Below are positions 31,579-39,452 of a stretch of 64,000 nucleotides of DNA, one piece after another. Origin of the DNA: Salinibaculum sp. SYNS191 (GTDB lineage Archaea; Halobacteriota; Halobacteria; Halobacteriales; Haloarculaceae); contig NZ_CP147838.1 of assembly GCF_037338445.1 (NCBI RefSeq), positions 3,844,001 to 3,908,000 of the forward strand, in the 5' to 3' direction. Below the pieces are notes generated by a model. It saw nothing but the letters and a program-made list of their open reading frames with translations. It ran no database searches and had not been told where the DNA came from. A program made the translations under genes and the position numbers. Numbering within the stretch: the stretch's first letter is position 1; each line of letters begins with the position of its first letter.

Positions 31579-32007
31579 ATGAGCGCCGAGTCCACGGAGC
31601 AGCGGATTCTGTCGGTCCTGGAGGACGACGCCCAGGCGTCGTACGCCGAGATCGCAGAACGCGCAGGAGTGTCGAAACCGACGGTCAGAAAGTACATCCA
31701 GCGCCTCGAAGAGGAGGGCGTCATCGTCGGTTACTCTGCGGACGTGGACCCGAAGAAACTGTCCGGGCAGTCCATCGCCATCGTGGGGGTCGACGTCGAG
31801 AGCGAACGCTACGTCGAGGTGACGCGGGCGCTGAAGGACCTCGAATCCATCGAGGCGCTGTACACCTCCAGCGGCGACCACATGCTGATGGCCGAAATCC
31901 GCGCCAGTGACGGGGACGCACTCGGCGACGTCATCAACGAACACATCGCGTCGCTGGACGGCGTCAGCGCCGCGCACCCGTCCTTCCTCCAGGAACGACT
32001 CAAGTGA
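31579..32007 (+). CDS. Lrp/AsnC family regulator
   Basis: 142 aa from the ATG at 31579; the earlier in-frame ATG is rejected because the added 27 residues are unlike the family and cross a T-rich TATA patch (GATATTTTTTC, 31546-31556) about 28 bases upstream. The HTH is D-A-Q-A-S-Y-A-E-I-A-E-R-A-G-V-S-K-P-T-V-R (about 14-34) and the RAM domain follows, with T-S-S-G-D-H-M-L-M-A-E. It sits directly behind porAB, so it may regulate them in response to metabolite levels. Confidence 0.88.
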   Translation: MSAESTEQRILSVLEDDAQASYAEIAERAGVSKPTVRKYIQRLEEEGVIVGYSADVDPKKLSGQSIAIVGVDVESERYVEVTRALKDLESIEALYTSSGDHMLMAEIRASDGDALGDVINEHIASLDGVSAAHPSFLQERLK

Positions 32008-32073
32008 CAGCGGGACCCCTCCCGGACCGGCGAAGCCTGACCTTTTTAGACGGTACGTCACGGAGGAACCAAC

Positions 32074-33585
32074 ATGACTGACCGGCTGGTCCTGGGGAAC
32101 GGGTCGCTGGGCTCGCGGCTCGTCAGGTCGCTGCTGGACCGGCCCGGCCGACTCCTGCTCGTCACGCCCGACGAGAACCGGGCGGACGTCTACGACGAGG
32201 ACGTCACCGTCCACGTCGGTGACCCGACCGACAGGGAGACCCTGCAGGACCTGGCCCCCGTGGACGTCGTCATCGTCGCCGACGAGGACCCGACGGTGAA
32301 CGTCGCCGCCGCCCGCGCCGCCCGCGAGGCGTTCCCCGACGCGCACCTCCTCGCCTACACCGGGTTCGACGCGACGCCGCAGAAAGCGACGCTCGAAACA
32401 GTCGCGGACACTATCGTCGACCCCGCGGCGACGCTCACCGACCACCTGCTCTCGCGGGTCAGCGACAGCGGACTCAAGGTCCGCCAGCTCGCCCGCGTCC
32501 TCCGCAGCATCGACCGCCTGGCCATCGTCACCCACGACAACCCCGACCCGGACGCCATCGCCAGCGCCGTCGCACTCGGCCGTATCGCCGAGCAGACCGA
32601 CTGCACCGTCGACCTCTGCTACTACGGCGACATCACCCACCAGGAGAACCGGGCGTTCGTGAACCTGCTCGAGTTCGACCTCCGGAACCTGGAGCCGGAC
32701 TCGCTTCTGGAGGCCTACGACGGGTTCGCGCTGGTCGACCACTCACGGCCGGGCGTCAACGACGGGCTGCCGGAAGACCTGCCCATCGACGTCGTCATCG
32801 ACCACCATCCGCCGCGTGCGCCCGTCGAGGCGCGGTTCGTCGACCTCCGGAGCGGGGTGGGCGCGACGAGCACGCTGCTCGTGGACTACCTGGAGCGACT
32901 CGGGATACAGATGTCCGAGGACGTGGCGACGGGGCTGCTGTTCGGCATCCGGGTCGACACGCGGGAGTTCACCCGCGAGGTGTCCGCAGCCGACTTCGAG
33001 GCGGCGGCGCGGCTGTTGCCGGCAGCGGACCTCGGACTGCTGGAGCGCATCGAGTCGCCGAGCATCAGCGCCGAGACGTTCGACACCATCGGGAGCGCAA
33101 TCCGGAACCGTCGCCAGGAGGGGCCGGTACTGCTGAGTTGCGTCGGCCGTATGCGCGACCGGGACTCGCTGGCCCAGGCCGCCGACCGCCTGCTCATGAT
33201 GGAGGGCGTCTCGGCGACGCTCGTGTACGGCATCCAGGAGGGGACGATATACGTCTCGGGGCGCGCCCAGGGGATGGACGTGGACCTGGGCGAGGTGCTG
33301 CGCGACGCCTTTGGCCGCATCGGGAGCGCGGGCGGCCACGCCGACATGGCGGGGGCCCAGATAACCATGGGCGTCCTGGAGTCGGTCGAGGACCGCGACG
33401 AATCGCTCAGGGAGATCGTGGAGGCGGTCATCGCGGACCGGTTCCTCGAAGCCCTGGACGCCCAGACGGGCCAGACTGTCGCGCCGGTGTACGTGCCGGA
33501 CGAGAGCGCCGACGAGTACCTCGTCGCCGAGGAGGAGCTGCCGGGTCGCGAGCCGGACGAGGCCGCAGCGGCCGACGAACCGTAG
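32074..33585 (+). CDS. DHH family phosphoesterase with N-terminal TrkA-N-like domain
   Basis: 503 aa. The N-terminal ~110 residues form a Rossmann/TrkA-N-like domain (V-L-G-N-G-S-L-G-S-R, D-V-V-I-V-A-D-E-D-P). The DHH core follows: V-T-H-D-N-P-D-P-D-A-I-A-S (about 150-162), D-H-S-R-P-G near 227, V-V-I-D-H-H-P-P (the D-H-H motif, near 243), and G-S-A-G-G-H-A-D-M-A-G-A of the DHHA1 domain near 417. The family includes cyclic-di-AMP phosphodiesterases and nanoRNases; haloarchaea make c-di-AMP, so that is a reasonable but unproven role. The tail is acidic. Confidence 0.87.
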   Translation: MTDRLVLGNGSLGSRLVRSLLDRPGRLLLVTPDENRADVYDEDVTVHVGDPTDRETLQDLAPVDVVIVADEDPTVNVAAARAAREAFPDAHLLAYTGFDATPQKATLETVADTIVDPAATLTDHLLSRVSDSGLKVRQLARVLRSIDRLAIVTHDNPDPDAIASAVALGRIAEQTDCTVDLCYYGDITHQENRAFVNLLEFDLRNLEPDSLLEAYDGFALVDHSRPGVNDGLPEDLPIDVVIDHHPPRAPVEARFVDLRSGVGATSTLLVDYLERLGIQMSEDVATGLLFGIRVDTREFTREVSAADFEAAARLLPAADLGLLERIESPSISAETFDTIGSAIRNRRQEGPVLLSCVGRMRDRDSLAQAADRLLMMEGVSATLVYGIQEGTIYVSGRAQGMDVDLGEVLRDAFGRIGSAGGHADMAGAQITMGVLESVEDRDESLREIVEAVIADRFLEALDAQTGQTVAPVYVPDESADEYLVAEEELPGREPDEAAAADEP

Positions 33586-33625
33586 CCGGGAGGCTTTTGT
33601 CGCCGTCGCCCGTTCGCTAGGGACG

Positions 33626-34420
33626 ATGGCAGACGAGGGGAAGCCGACCGTTCAGGACTACATGACCCGCGACGTCGCGACCGTGTCGCCGGACGACACA
33701 GTGGCGGAAGTGAGTCAGCGCATCGCCGAGAGCGACGAACACAGCGGTTTTCCGGTCTGTGACGGCCGCCACGTGGAGGGGTTCATCAGCGCGCGCGACC
33801 TCCTGCTGAGAGAGGACAGCGAACCGATATTCAAGGTGATGACGACGGACCTGCTGGTCGCGCACCCGGAGATGGCGCTGACAGACGCCGCGCGCGTCAT
33901 CCTCCGGTCGGGCATCAGACGCCTGCCGGTTGTCGACGACGCCGGCAATCTCGTCGGCATCATCTCCAACGCCGATGTCATCCGCAGCCAGATAGAGCGC
34001 GCGACCCCCAGCAAGGTCGACAAGCTGATGCGGACGCTGGAGAACATCCACGGCGTCGAGGCCCGCGAGGAACGCCGCGACGTCAAACTGGCGGAACTGA
34101 CGCCGACACAGGGGAAGGTCTACGCCGACGAACTGGAGGGCCGGCGGTACGAACTCGAACGCGGCCTTGCAGAGCCGCTGGTCGTCATCGACAGCGAGGA
34201 GGCCTTCCTGCTGGCCGACGGCCACCACCGCGTGAAGGCCGCCAGCAAACTCGATATCGAGGAGATGGACGCCTACGTCATCGTCATCGACGAACCGGTC
34301 GACCTCGGGATGGCGAAGACCGCGGAGAAGGAGAACCTCGAAACGATAGCCGACATCGAGGCGGTCGACTACGCCCACCACCCGCTCGTCGAGACGACGA
34401 AGCGACTGCAGGAAGGGTGA
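33626..34420 (+). CDS. CBS domain pair fused to ParB-like nuclease domain
   Basis: 264 aa. There are two CBS domains (V-Q-D-Y-M-T-R-D-V-A-T-V near residue 8 and K-V-M-T-T-D-L-L-V near 70, with G-I-R-R-L-P-V-V-D-D-A-G-N-L-V-G-I-I). A ParB/sulfiredoxin-like domain follows with V-V-I-D-S-E-E-A-F-L-L-A-D-G-H-H-R-V-K-A (about 188-207), the G-H-H-R signature. CBS pairs usually sense adenine nucleotides, so a nucleotide-controlled phosphotransferase or kinase-like ParB activity is possible. It starts 40 bases after the DHH gene and may be in the same transcript. Confidence 0.83.
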   Translation: MADEGKPTVQDYMTRDVATVSPDDTVAEVSQRIAESDEHSGFPVCDGRHVEGFISARDLLLREDSEPIFKVMTTDLLVAHPEMALTDAARVILRSGIRRLPVVDDAGNLVGIISNADVIRSQIERATPSKVDKLMRTLENIHGVEAREERRDVKLAELTPTQGKVYADELEGRRYELERGLAEPLVVIDSEEAFLLADGHHRVKAASKLDIEEMDAYVIVIDEPVDLGMAKTAEKENLETIADIEAVDYAHHPLVETTKRLQEG

Positions 34421-34593
34421 CCCGGGACTGGGCCACCCCGCCACGACCACCGCTCGTCTCCCGGCGATGAGGTCGCTCGTCTCCCGGCGAGTGTCAACGC
34501 CCTGTCCCATGAGAATGTCCCACGGCGTGGGGACGCGGCCCGGAGACTGAGAAAAACCCGAGCGTTTTTGTCCCGCGTGTATGAGAATCTATT

Positions 34594-36204
34594 ATGCAGA
34601 AACCCCTCGTAGTAACAGAGTTTCTGGACCGGGCACGGAAGTACTACGGCGACCAGGAGGCAGTGGTCGCGACGACCGGTGAACGGTACTCCTACGACGA
34701 ACTGGCCGAGCGCGCGGACCGCTTCTCTGCCGCCCTGCAGGAGAAGGGCATCGGCAAGGGCGACCGCGTGGCGGTGCTGGACCCCAACACGCACTACCAC
34801 CTCGAAGCCGCCTACGGCGCGATGCAGATCGGTGCCGTCCACACGCCGCTGAACTACCGGCTCATCCCCGAGGACTACGAGTACATCCTCAGCGACGCCG
34901 GCGTGGACGTCATCGTCGCCGACTACGACTTCGCGGAGAAGGTGGAGGCAATCCGCGACGAGGTGCCCACGGAGACGTTCATCACGAACGACGCCGACGC
35001 CGTCGATGGCGACTGGGAGTCCTTCGACGATCTGCTGGCCGAGGCTGGGACCGACTACGAGCGCCCCGAGATGGCCGAGGACGAGATAATCACCATCAAC
35101 TACACCTCCGGCACGACGGGCGACCCGAAGGGCGTCTGTCGCACCCACCGCACCGAGACGCTGCACGCCTACCTCGTGACGATGTACCACGAGATTACCG
35201 ACGACGACGTGTACCTCTGGACGCTCCCGATGTTCCACGTCAACGGCTGGGGACACATCTACGCCGTCACGGGGGCCGGCGCGAAGCACATCTGTACGCG
35301 TGGCATCGACGCCGGCGAAATCGTCGACACCATCACCAGCGAAGACGTCTCCTTCCTCTGTGCGGCCCCGACGGTCCTGAACCAGCTCATCGACTACTAC
35401 AACGAGAACGACGAACCGCCGATGACCGGCGACAACGACGTGCGCGTGACGACGGCGGGCAGCGCCCCGCCCGAGGCCACCATCCGCGACGTCGAGGACG
35501 ACTTCGGCTGGTACCTCAAGCACCTCTACGGCGCGACCGAAACCGGCCCGCTCATCACCATCTCCGACGCCAAGCGCCGCATCAACGAGGAGACCCGCTT
35601 CGACATCAAGAAACGGCAGGGGATGGGCGTCCACGGCACCGACGTCCGCGTGGTCGACGAGGACGGCAACGACGTCCCGCGGGACGACCAGACAATCGGC
35701 GAAATCGTCGTCCGCGGCAACCAGGTGATGGACCGCTACTGGAACAAGCCCGAGGAGACCGAGGCGGCGTTCAACGACCGCGTCGAGGGCTACTACCACA
35801 TGGGCGACCTCGCCACCGTCGACGAGAACGGGATGGTAGCCATCCAGGACCGCAAGAAGGACATCATCATCTCCGGCGGGGAGAACATCTCCAGCCTCGA
35901 ACTGGAGGACACGCTCTTCGACCACCCCGACGTCTCCGACGTCGCCATCATTCCCTCGCCCAGTGACGAGTGGGGCGAGACACCGAAGGCCTTCGTCGTG
36001 CCGGAGACCGGCGACCCCGAGAACCCCGGTGTGACCGAGGAGGAACTCCAGGAGTTCACCTCGGAACGGCTCGCCCGCTACAAGATCGTCCGCCGGTTCG
36101 AGTTCGTCGCGGAACTCCCGACGACGGCCACCGGCAAGGTCCAGAAGTACGAACTCCGCGAGCAGGAGTGGGACGACGAGGACCGGATGGTCGGCCAGGG
36201 ATAA
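34594..36204 (+). CDS. Acyl-CoA synthetase (AMP-forming)
   Basis: 536 aa. The ANL-superfamily P-loop is Y-T-S-G-T-T-G-D-P-K-G (about 169-179). Y-G-A-T-E-T-G-P-L near 310 and Y-H-M-G-D-L-A near 400 are core motifs, and the C-terminal Lys is in P-T-T-A-T-G-K-V-Q-K near 515. Residues around the acyl pocket suggest a fatty-acyl or short-to-medium-chain substrate; specificity is not readable. It activates a carboxylic acid to acyl-CoA via acyl-AMP. A T-rich patch 26 bases upstream suggests a leaderless start. Confidence 0.9.
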   Translation: MQKPLVVTEFLDRARKYYGDQEAVVATTGERYSYDELAERADRFSAALQEKGIGKGDRVAVLDPNTHYHLEAAYGAMQIGAVHTPLNYRLIPEDYEYILSDAGVDVIVADYDFAEKVEAIRDEVPTETFITNDADAVDGDWESFDDLLAEAGTDYERPEMAEDEIITINYTSGTTGDPKGVCRTHRTETLHAYLVTMYHEITDDDVYLWTLPMFHVNGWGHIYAVTGAGAKHICTRGIDAGEIVDTITSEDVSFLCAAPTVLNQLIDYYNENDEPPMTGDNDVRVTTAGSAPPEATIRDVEDDFGWYLKHLYGATETGPLITISDAKRRINEETRFDIKKRQGMGVHGTDVRVVDEDGNDVPRDDQTIGEIVVRGNQVMDRYWNKPEETEAAFNDRVEGYYHMGDLATVDENGMVAIQDRKKDIIISGGENISSLELEDTLFDHPDVSDVAIIPSPSDEWGETPKAFVVPETGDPENPGVTEEELQEFTSERLARYKIVRRFEFVAELPTTATGKVQKYELREQEWDDEDRMVGQG

Positions 36205-36237
36205 CGGAGCGACTCGACAACTCGACCGGAATCGGTG

Positions 36238-36501
36238 CTACTCTCCTGCGGTGTCGTACTCGCTGGCGACGTACCGGACCGCCAGCAGCAGGACACCGAG
36301 AATCGTCCCGACCGTCACCATCCCGTAGAGGGCCATCCCGAACGGCGTCGGCGGCATCTCGACGAGCATGAACAGCTTCGGGTCGATGTCGGCCGGGCGG
36401 ATGAGCCCGATGACGTAGCCGAAGACGCCGGTCAACAGGACCAGCAGACTGTAGAGCACGACGACGAACTGCGGGCCCTCCCACTTCTCTGTGGCGTGCA
36501 T
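36238..36501 (-). CDS. Small membrane protein next to oxidase genes
   Basis: 87 aa with two transmembrane segments (about 12-33, F-V-V-V-L-Y-S-L-L-V-L-L-T-G-V-F-G-Y, and 53-77, F-G-M-A-L-Y-G-M-V-T-V-G-T-I-L-G-V). They are joined by a loop with P-A-D-I-D-P-K-L and M-P-P-T-P. It recurs near coxA in haloarchaea (a DUF7520-type protein, as I recall), suggesting an accessory part of the terminal oxidase. No cofactor ligands are evident. Confidence 0.7.
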   Translation of the reverse strand: MHATEKWEGPQFVVVLYSLLVLLTGVFGYVIGLIRPADIDPKLFMLVEMPPTPFGMALYGMVTVGTILGVLLLAVRYVASEYDTAGE

Positions 36502-36560
36502 CGGACTCCAATTAGACCCGGAGACGAATAGGCTTTACACGTCCCGGCCGTTGCTTGGGT

Positions 36561-36653
36561 ATGGCCGAGAAAGACCTGCTCATGCTCGTGCTGGGCGGCA
36601 TCGCCCTGATGATGTTTCTGACGGGTATCGTGCTCGTCGTGAACGCCGCGTAA
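36561..36653 (+). CDS. 30-aa single-helix membrane protein
   Basis: 30 aa: a short charged start (MAEKDLLMLV) and one transmembrane helix to the end. A TATA-like CTTTACAC is centred about 27 bases before the ATG, the leaderless spacing. It lies between two oxidase-associated genes on the opposite strand, converging on coxA. Small single-helix subunits are common in haem-copper oxidases, so it could be an accessory subunit; this is inferred. Confidence 0.6.
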   Translation: MAEKDLLMLVLGGIALMMFLTGIVLVVNAA

Positions 36654-36668
36654 AATACGGACTGTCCG

Positions 36669-38489
36669 TCAGTTATCCTGTGCGTCCTCGTCCGCCGCAG
36701 CGGCCGCGTCCTCCGCGACCGGTTCGCCGCCGTCGGTGGCGACTTCGTCCTCTTCGCCGCCGTCGGTGAGGGCCGTCGAAATCTTGTCGCCGTACCAGTC
36801 GAACTCCTTGGTCTTCTGGCCGGTCTCCGCGAGGTCCCACGGGTCGCTCTCGTTGACCTCGGGGCCTTCGAGCCAGGACTGCACGAAGTTCCAGACGAAG
36901 ATGATCTGCCCGATGAGCAGGATGATCGCGCCCACGGAGGCCGCCTGGTGCATCAGCGTCACGAGGTCCAGCGACGCGATGGCGGCGTCGAACTGGTAGG
37001 TCGCGTACCGCCGCGGCATGCCCAGGTAGCCCAGCGCCAGCATGGCGAAGAAGGTCACGTTGGTGCCGACCATCGACAGCCAGAAGTGTGCCTTCCCGAG
37101 TTTCTTCTGGTACATCTTCCCGGTGAAGATGGGGAACCAGTAGTACAGGCCGGCGAAGGCGGCGAAGCCGATAGCCCCCATGACGATGTAGTGGAAGTGA
37201 CCGACCACGTAGTAGGTGTCGTGGAGGATGAGGTCGACGGGGACGGTGGCGAGGAAGACGCCGGTGATGCCGCCGATGATGAAGTTCGAGACGAAGCCGA
37301 TACAGAACAGCATCGGCGTCGTCAGCCGCAGGCGCCCGTTCCACATCGTCGTAATCCAGTTGAACGTCTTGACGGCACTGGGCACTGCGATTGCCAGCGA
37401 GACCGCCATGAAACTCGCCTGGAGGCGCGGGTCCATCCCGGTCGAGAACATGTGGTGGGCCCAGACGCCGAAGGAGAGGACGCCGATGGCGAGCGTCGAG
37501 TAGACGACGAACTTGAAGCCGAACAGCTTCCGGCCGGCGAACTTGGGGAGCACGAGACTCACGATACCCATCGGGGGTAACACGAGGATGTACACCTCGG
37601 GGTGGCCGAAGAACCAGAACAGGTGTTGCCACAGTATCGGGCCGCCGCCCTCCACCGCGAAGAACAGCGTGCCGAGGTTCCGGTCCATCAGCAGCATGAC
37701 GAGCGCGCTGCCCAGCAGCGGGAACGCGAATAGGATGAGGCCGGACTGGGTGAGGATGGTCCACGAGAAGATGTCCAGATTGGCCCAGGAGACGTCGTCA
37801 CCGCGCTCGGTGAAGATGGTCGCGATGAAGTTGATCGCACCCATCGTCGCTGAGACGCCTGTCAGGTGTAACCCGAGCAGCATCAGGTCGACGCCGGGGT
37901 TGACCTGCTCGACCGAAAGCGGCGTGTACATCGTCCAGGAGGTCTGTGCCGCCTCTATCGCGCCGGCCGTCACCGGTTCGAGGAAGAAGCCGCCCCAGAT
38001 GAGTAGTGCACCGGGTGGCAGCAGCCAGAAGGCGATGGCGTTGATGCGGGGGAAGGCCATGTCGTCCGCGCCGATGAGCAGCGGGACGAAGTAGTTCGCG
38101 AAGGCGGCGATGATGGGCGTTCCGAAGAGAAACAGCATCGTGATGCCGTGACTCGTCAGAATCGCGTTGTAGAAGTTGTTGCCGAAGACGGCCCCTTCGG
38201 GCGTGATGAGCTGGAGGCGGATGCCGACCGCCATCAGGCCGCCGACGACGAAGGCGATGATGGCGTACAGCCCGTAGAGCATGCCGATGTCCTTGTGGTC
38301 GACAGTCGTGAACCACCGAATCAGTCCCGACGGCTTCTCCTCGTGTGCGACTCCGGTCTCGCCGCCGTAGACGCCACCGCCGGCGAGTGGCGTGTACGAC
38401 CGCCAGTCCTCGATGCGTGTCAGTAGGACGACGACGCCTATCAGCAGAATCCCCATAAGCGCCGTCAGTAGAAGCTGTTCTCCTGCCAT
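36669..38489 (-). CDS. coxA: Haem-copper oxidase subunit I
   Basis: 606 aa, twelve or more helices. Haem ligands: S-H-G-I-T near residue 112 and the paired His in H-D-T-Y-Y-V-V-G-H-F-H-Y (423-434). CuB and the cross-linked Tyr: G-H-P-E-V-Y-I-L (297-304), with the further CuB His pair W-A-H-H-M near 343. The Glu of G-H-P-E-V and the Ser-Phe-Gly-Val-Trp-Ala-His stretch place it in the A-type family. It is the catalytic subunit reducing O2 to water while pumping protons. Subunit II is not in the window. The tail is acidic and Ala-rich. Confidence 0.94.
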   Translation of the reverse strand: MAGEQLLLTALMGILLIGVVVLLTRIEDWRSYTPLAGGGVYGGETGVAHEEKPSGLIRWFTTVDHKDIGMLYGLYAIIAFVVGGLMAVGIRLQLITPEGAVFGNNFYNAILTSHGITMLFLFGTPIIAAFANYFVPLLIGADDMAFPRINAIAFWLLPPGALLIWGGFFLEPVTAGAIEAAQTSWTMYTPLSVEQVNPGVDLMLLGLHLTGVSATMGAINFIATIFTERGDDVSWANLDIFSWTILTQSGLILFAFPLLGSALVMLLMDRNLGTLFFAVEGGGPILWQHLFWFFGHPEVYILVLPPMGIVSLVLPKFAGRKLFGFKFVVYSTLAIGVLSFGVWAHHMFSTGMDPRLQASFMAVSLAIAVPSAVKTFNWITTMWNGRLRLTTPMLFCIGFVSNFIIGGITGVFLATVPVDLILHDTYYVVGHFHYIVMGAIGFAAFAGLYYWFPIFTGKMYQKKLGKAHFWLSMVGTNVTFFAMLALGYLGMPRRYATYQFDAAIASLDLVTLMHQAASVGAIILLIGQIIFVWNFVQSWLEGPEVNESDPWDLAETGQKTKEFDWYGDKISTALTDGGEEDEVATDGGEPVAEDAAAAADEDAQDN

Positions 38490-38642
38490 GGATTCCCTTC
38501 AGGACTACAGGGTTATCAAAGCTTAGGTTCCGCCCGTACCGGAAGGCCGCGGCGGCTTCGAGACCGCCGCTCGCCGGGGTGTCAGCCCCTGAGAAGGGAT
38601 GTGTCGAGAACCTTCCGTGAAACCGTCGGCGGTGACCGTCGA

Positions 38643-38891
38643 CTACTCTTCGGCGGCCGCTTCCTCGGCCTTCTCTGCCTTCGAGACGGCCCGGCCCGAG
38701 TAGTAGGTCAGGACCATCAGGCCGATGCCGGAGAGGGCGATGATGGCGAGCTGGATGCTGGAGATGACGCTGTCGAATCCAAAGGGTGTGAACACGATGA
38801 ACGCCACGAAAAAGAACGCCAGGATGATGAACGGGATGACGTTGACCGTGAGGTCGAGCAGTGTTTCACGGTCGAACACTTTCTCTGACAT
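38643..38891 (-). CDS. Small membrane protein, DUF6684-like
   Basis: 82 aa with two helices (about 16-33, N-V-I-P-F-I-I-L-A-F-F-F-V-A-F, and 42-66, S-I-Q-L-A-I-I-A-L-S-G-I-G) and a charged Ala/Glu-rich tail. This protein type is regularly next to cytochrome oxidase subunit I in haloarchaea (DUF6684 by recall), so it is a probable oxidase accessory. It lies 153 bases upstream of coxA on the same strand and may have its own promoter. Confidence 0.75.
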   Translation of the reverse strand: MSEKVFDRETLLDLTVNVIPFIILAFFFVAFIVFTPFGFDSVISSIQLAIIALSGIGLMVLTYYSGRAVSKAEKAEEAAAEE

Positions 38892-38931
38892 GGATGCCCT
38901 TTCGGCCGACCGCGTAAATAGCGTGTTGGTT

Positions 38932-39360
38932 TCAGGCCAGGTCCTCGCCCAGCAGCCACAGCGTCGCGGCGACGCCCAGCATGACTACCGAGGCGGCGAG
39001 AATCGACGTGCCCCGGTAGACGAACGGCCGGGCGGGGTCAAGCAACGCTTCCACCGAGAGTGCGGAGGGTTCGATGTTCAGCCCGACGGCGAGTCCCCCC
39101 AGGACGGCGAGTATCGCGGCGATGACACCGAGGGAGAGCCAGGTCCGGGAGACGTACGCCGACTCCTTCAGGATGCCGGCGACCGTGCCCCCGAACAGCA
39201 GGAGCCCGCCGACAGTTATCGGGAAGATGCCGAGGACGACGCCGATCTCCGAGATGACGAAGCCGAACGCGACCAGCATCGGCCACGGGCTCGCCTTCCG
39301 GTACTGCTCGCTGAGGCCGGGACTCACCTCGCCGACGTCGTCGCCCACCTCGTCACTCAT
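38932..39360 (-). CDS. Membrane protein, DUF7541-like, oxidase neighbourhood
   Basis: 142 aa from the ATG at 39360; the longer frame to 39417 adds residues unlike the family. After an acidic N-terminus (M-S-D-E-V-G-D-D-V-G-E-V) come four hydrophobic segments (about 28-50, 53-68, 78-95 and 118-138). It clusters with coxA and the DUF6684-like gene; DUF7541 is from memory. It is probably involved in assembly or stability of the terminal oxidase. No metal-binding pattern is visible. Confidence 0.72.
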   Translation of the reverse strand: MSDEVGDDVGEVSPGLSEQYRKASPWPMLVAFGFVISEIGVVLGIFPITVGGLLLFGGTVAGILKESAYVSRTWLSLGVIAAILAVLGGLAVGLNIEPSALSVEALLDPARPFVYRGTSILAASVVMLGVAATLWLLGEDLA

Positions 39361-39452
39361 GGACGCACATAGGGAATCGAGAAGCAAGTGTCCATCGCTC
39401 CGGCCGCGGAGCCCCACAAAGTATTAGTCACGCATCGGCATGTTCCAAGTTA

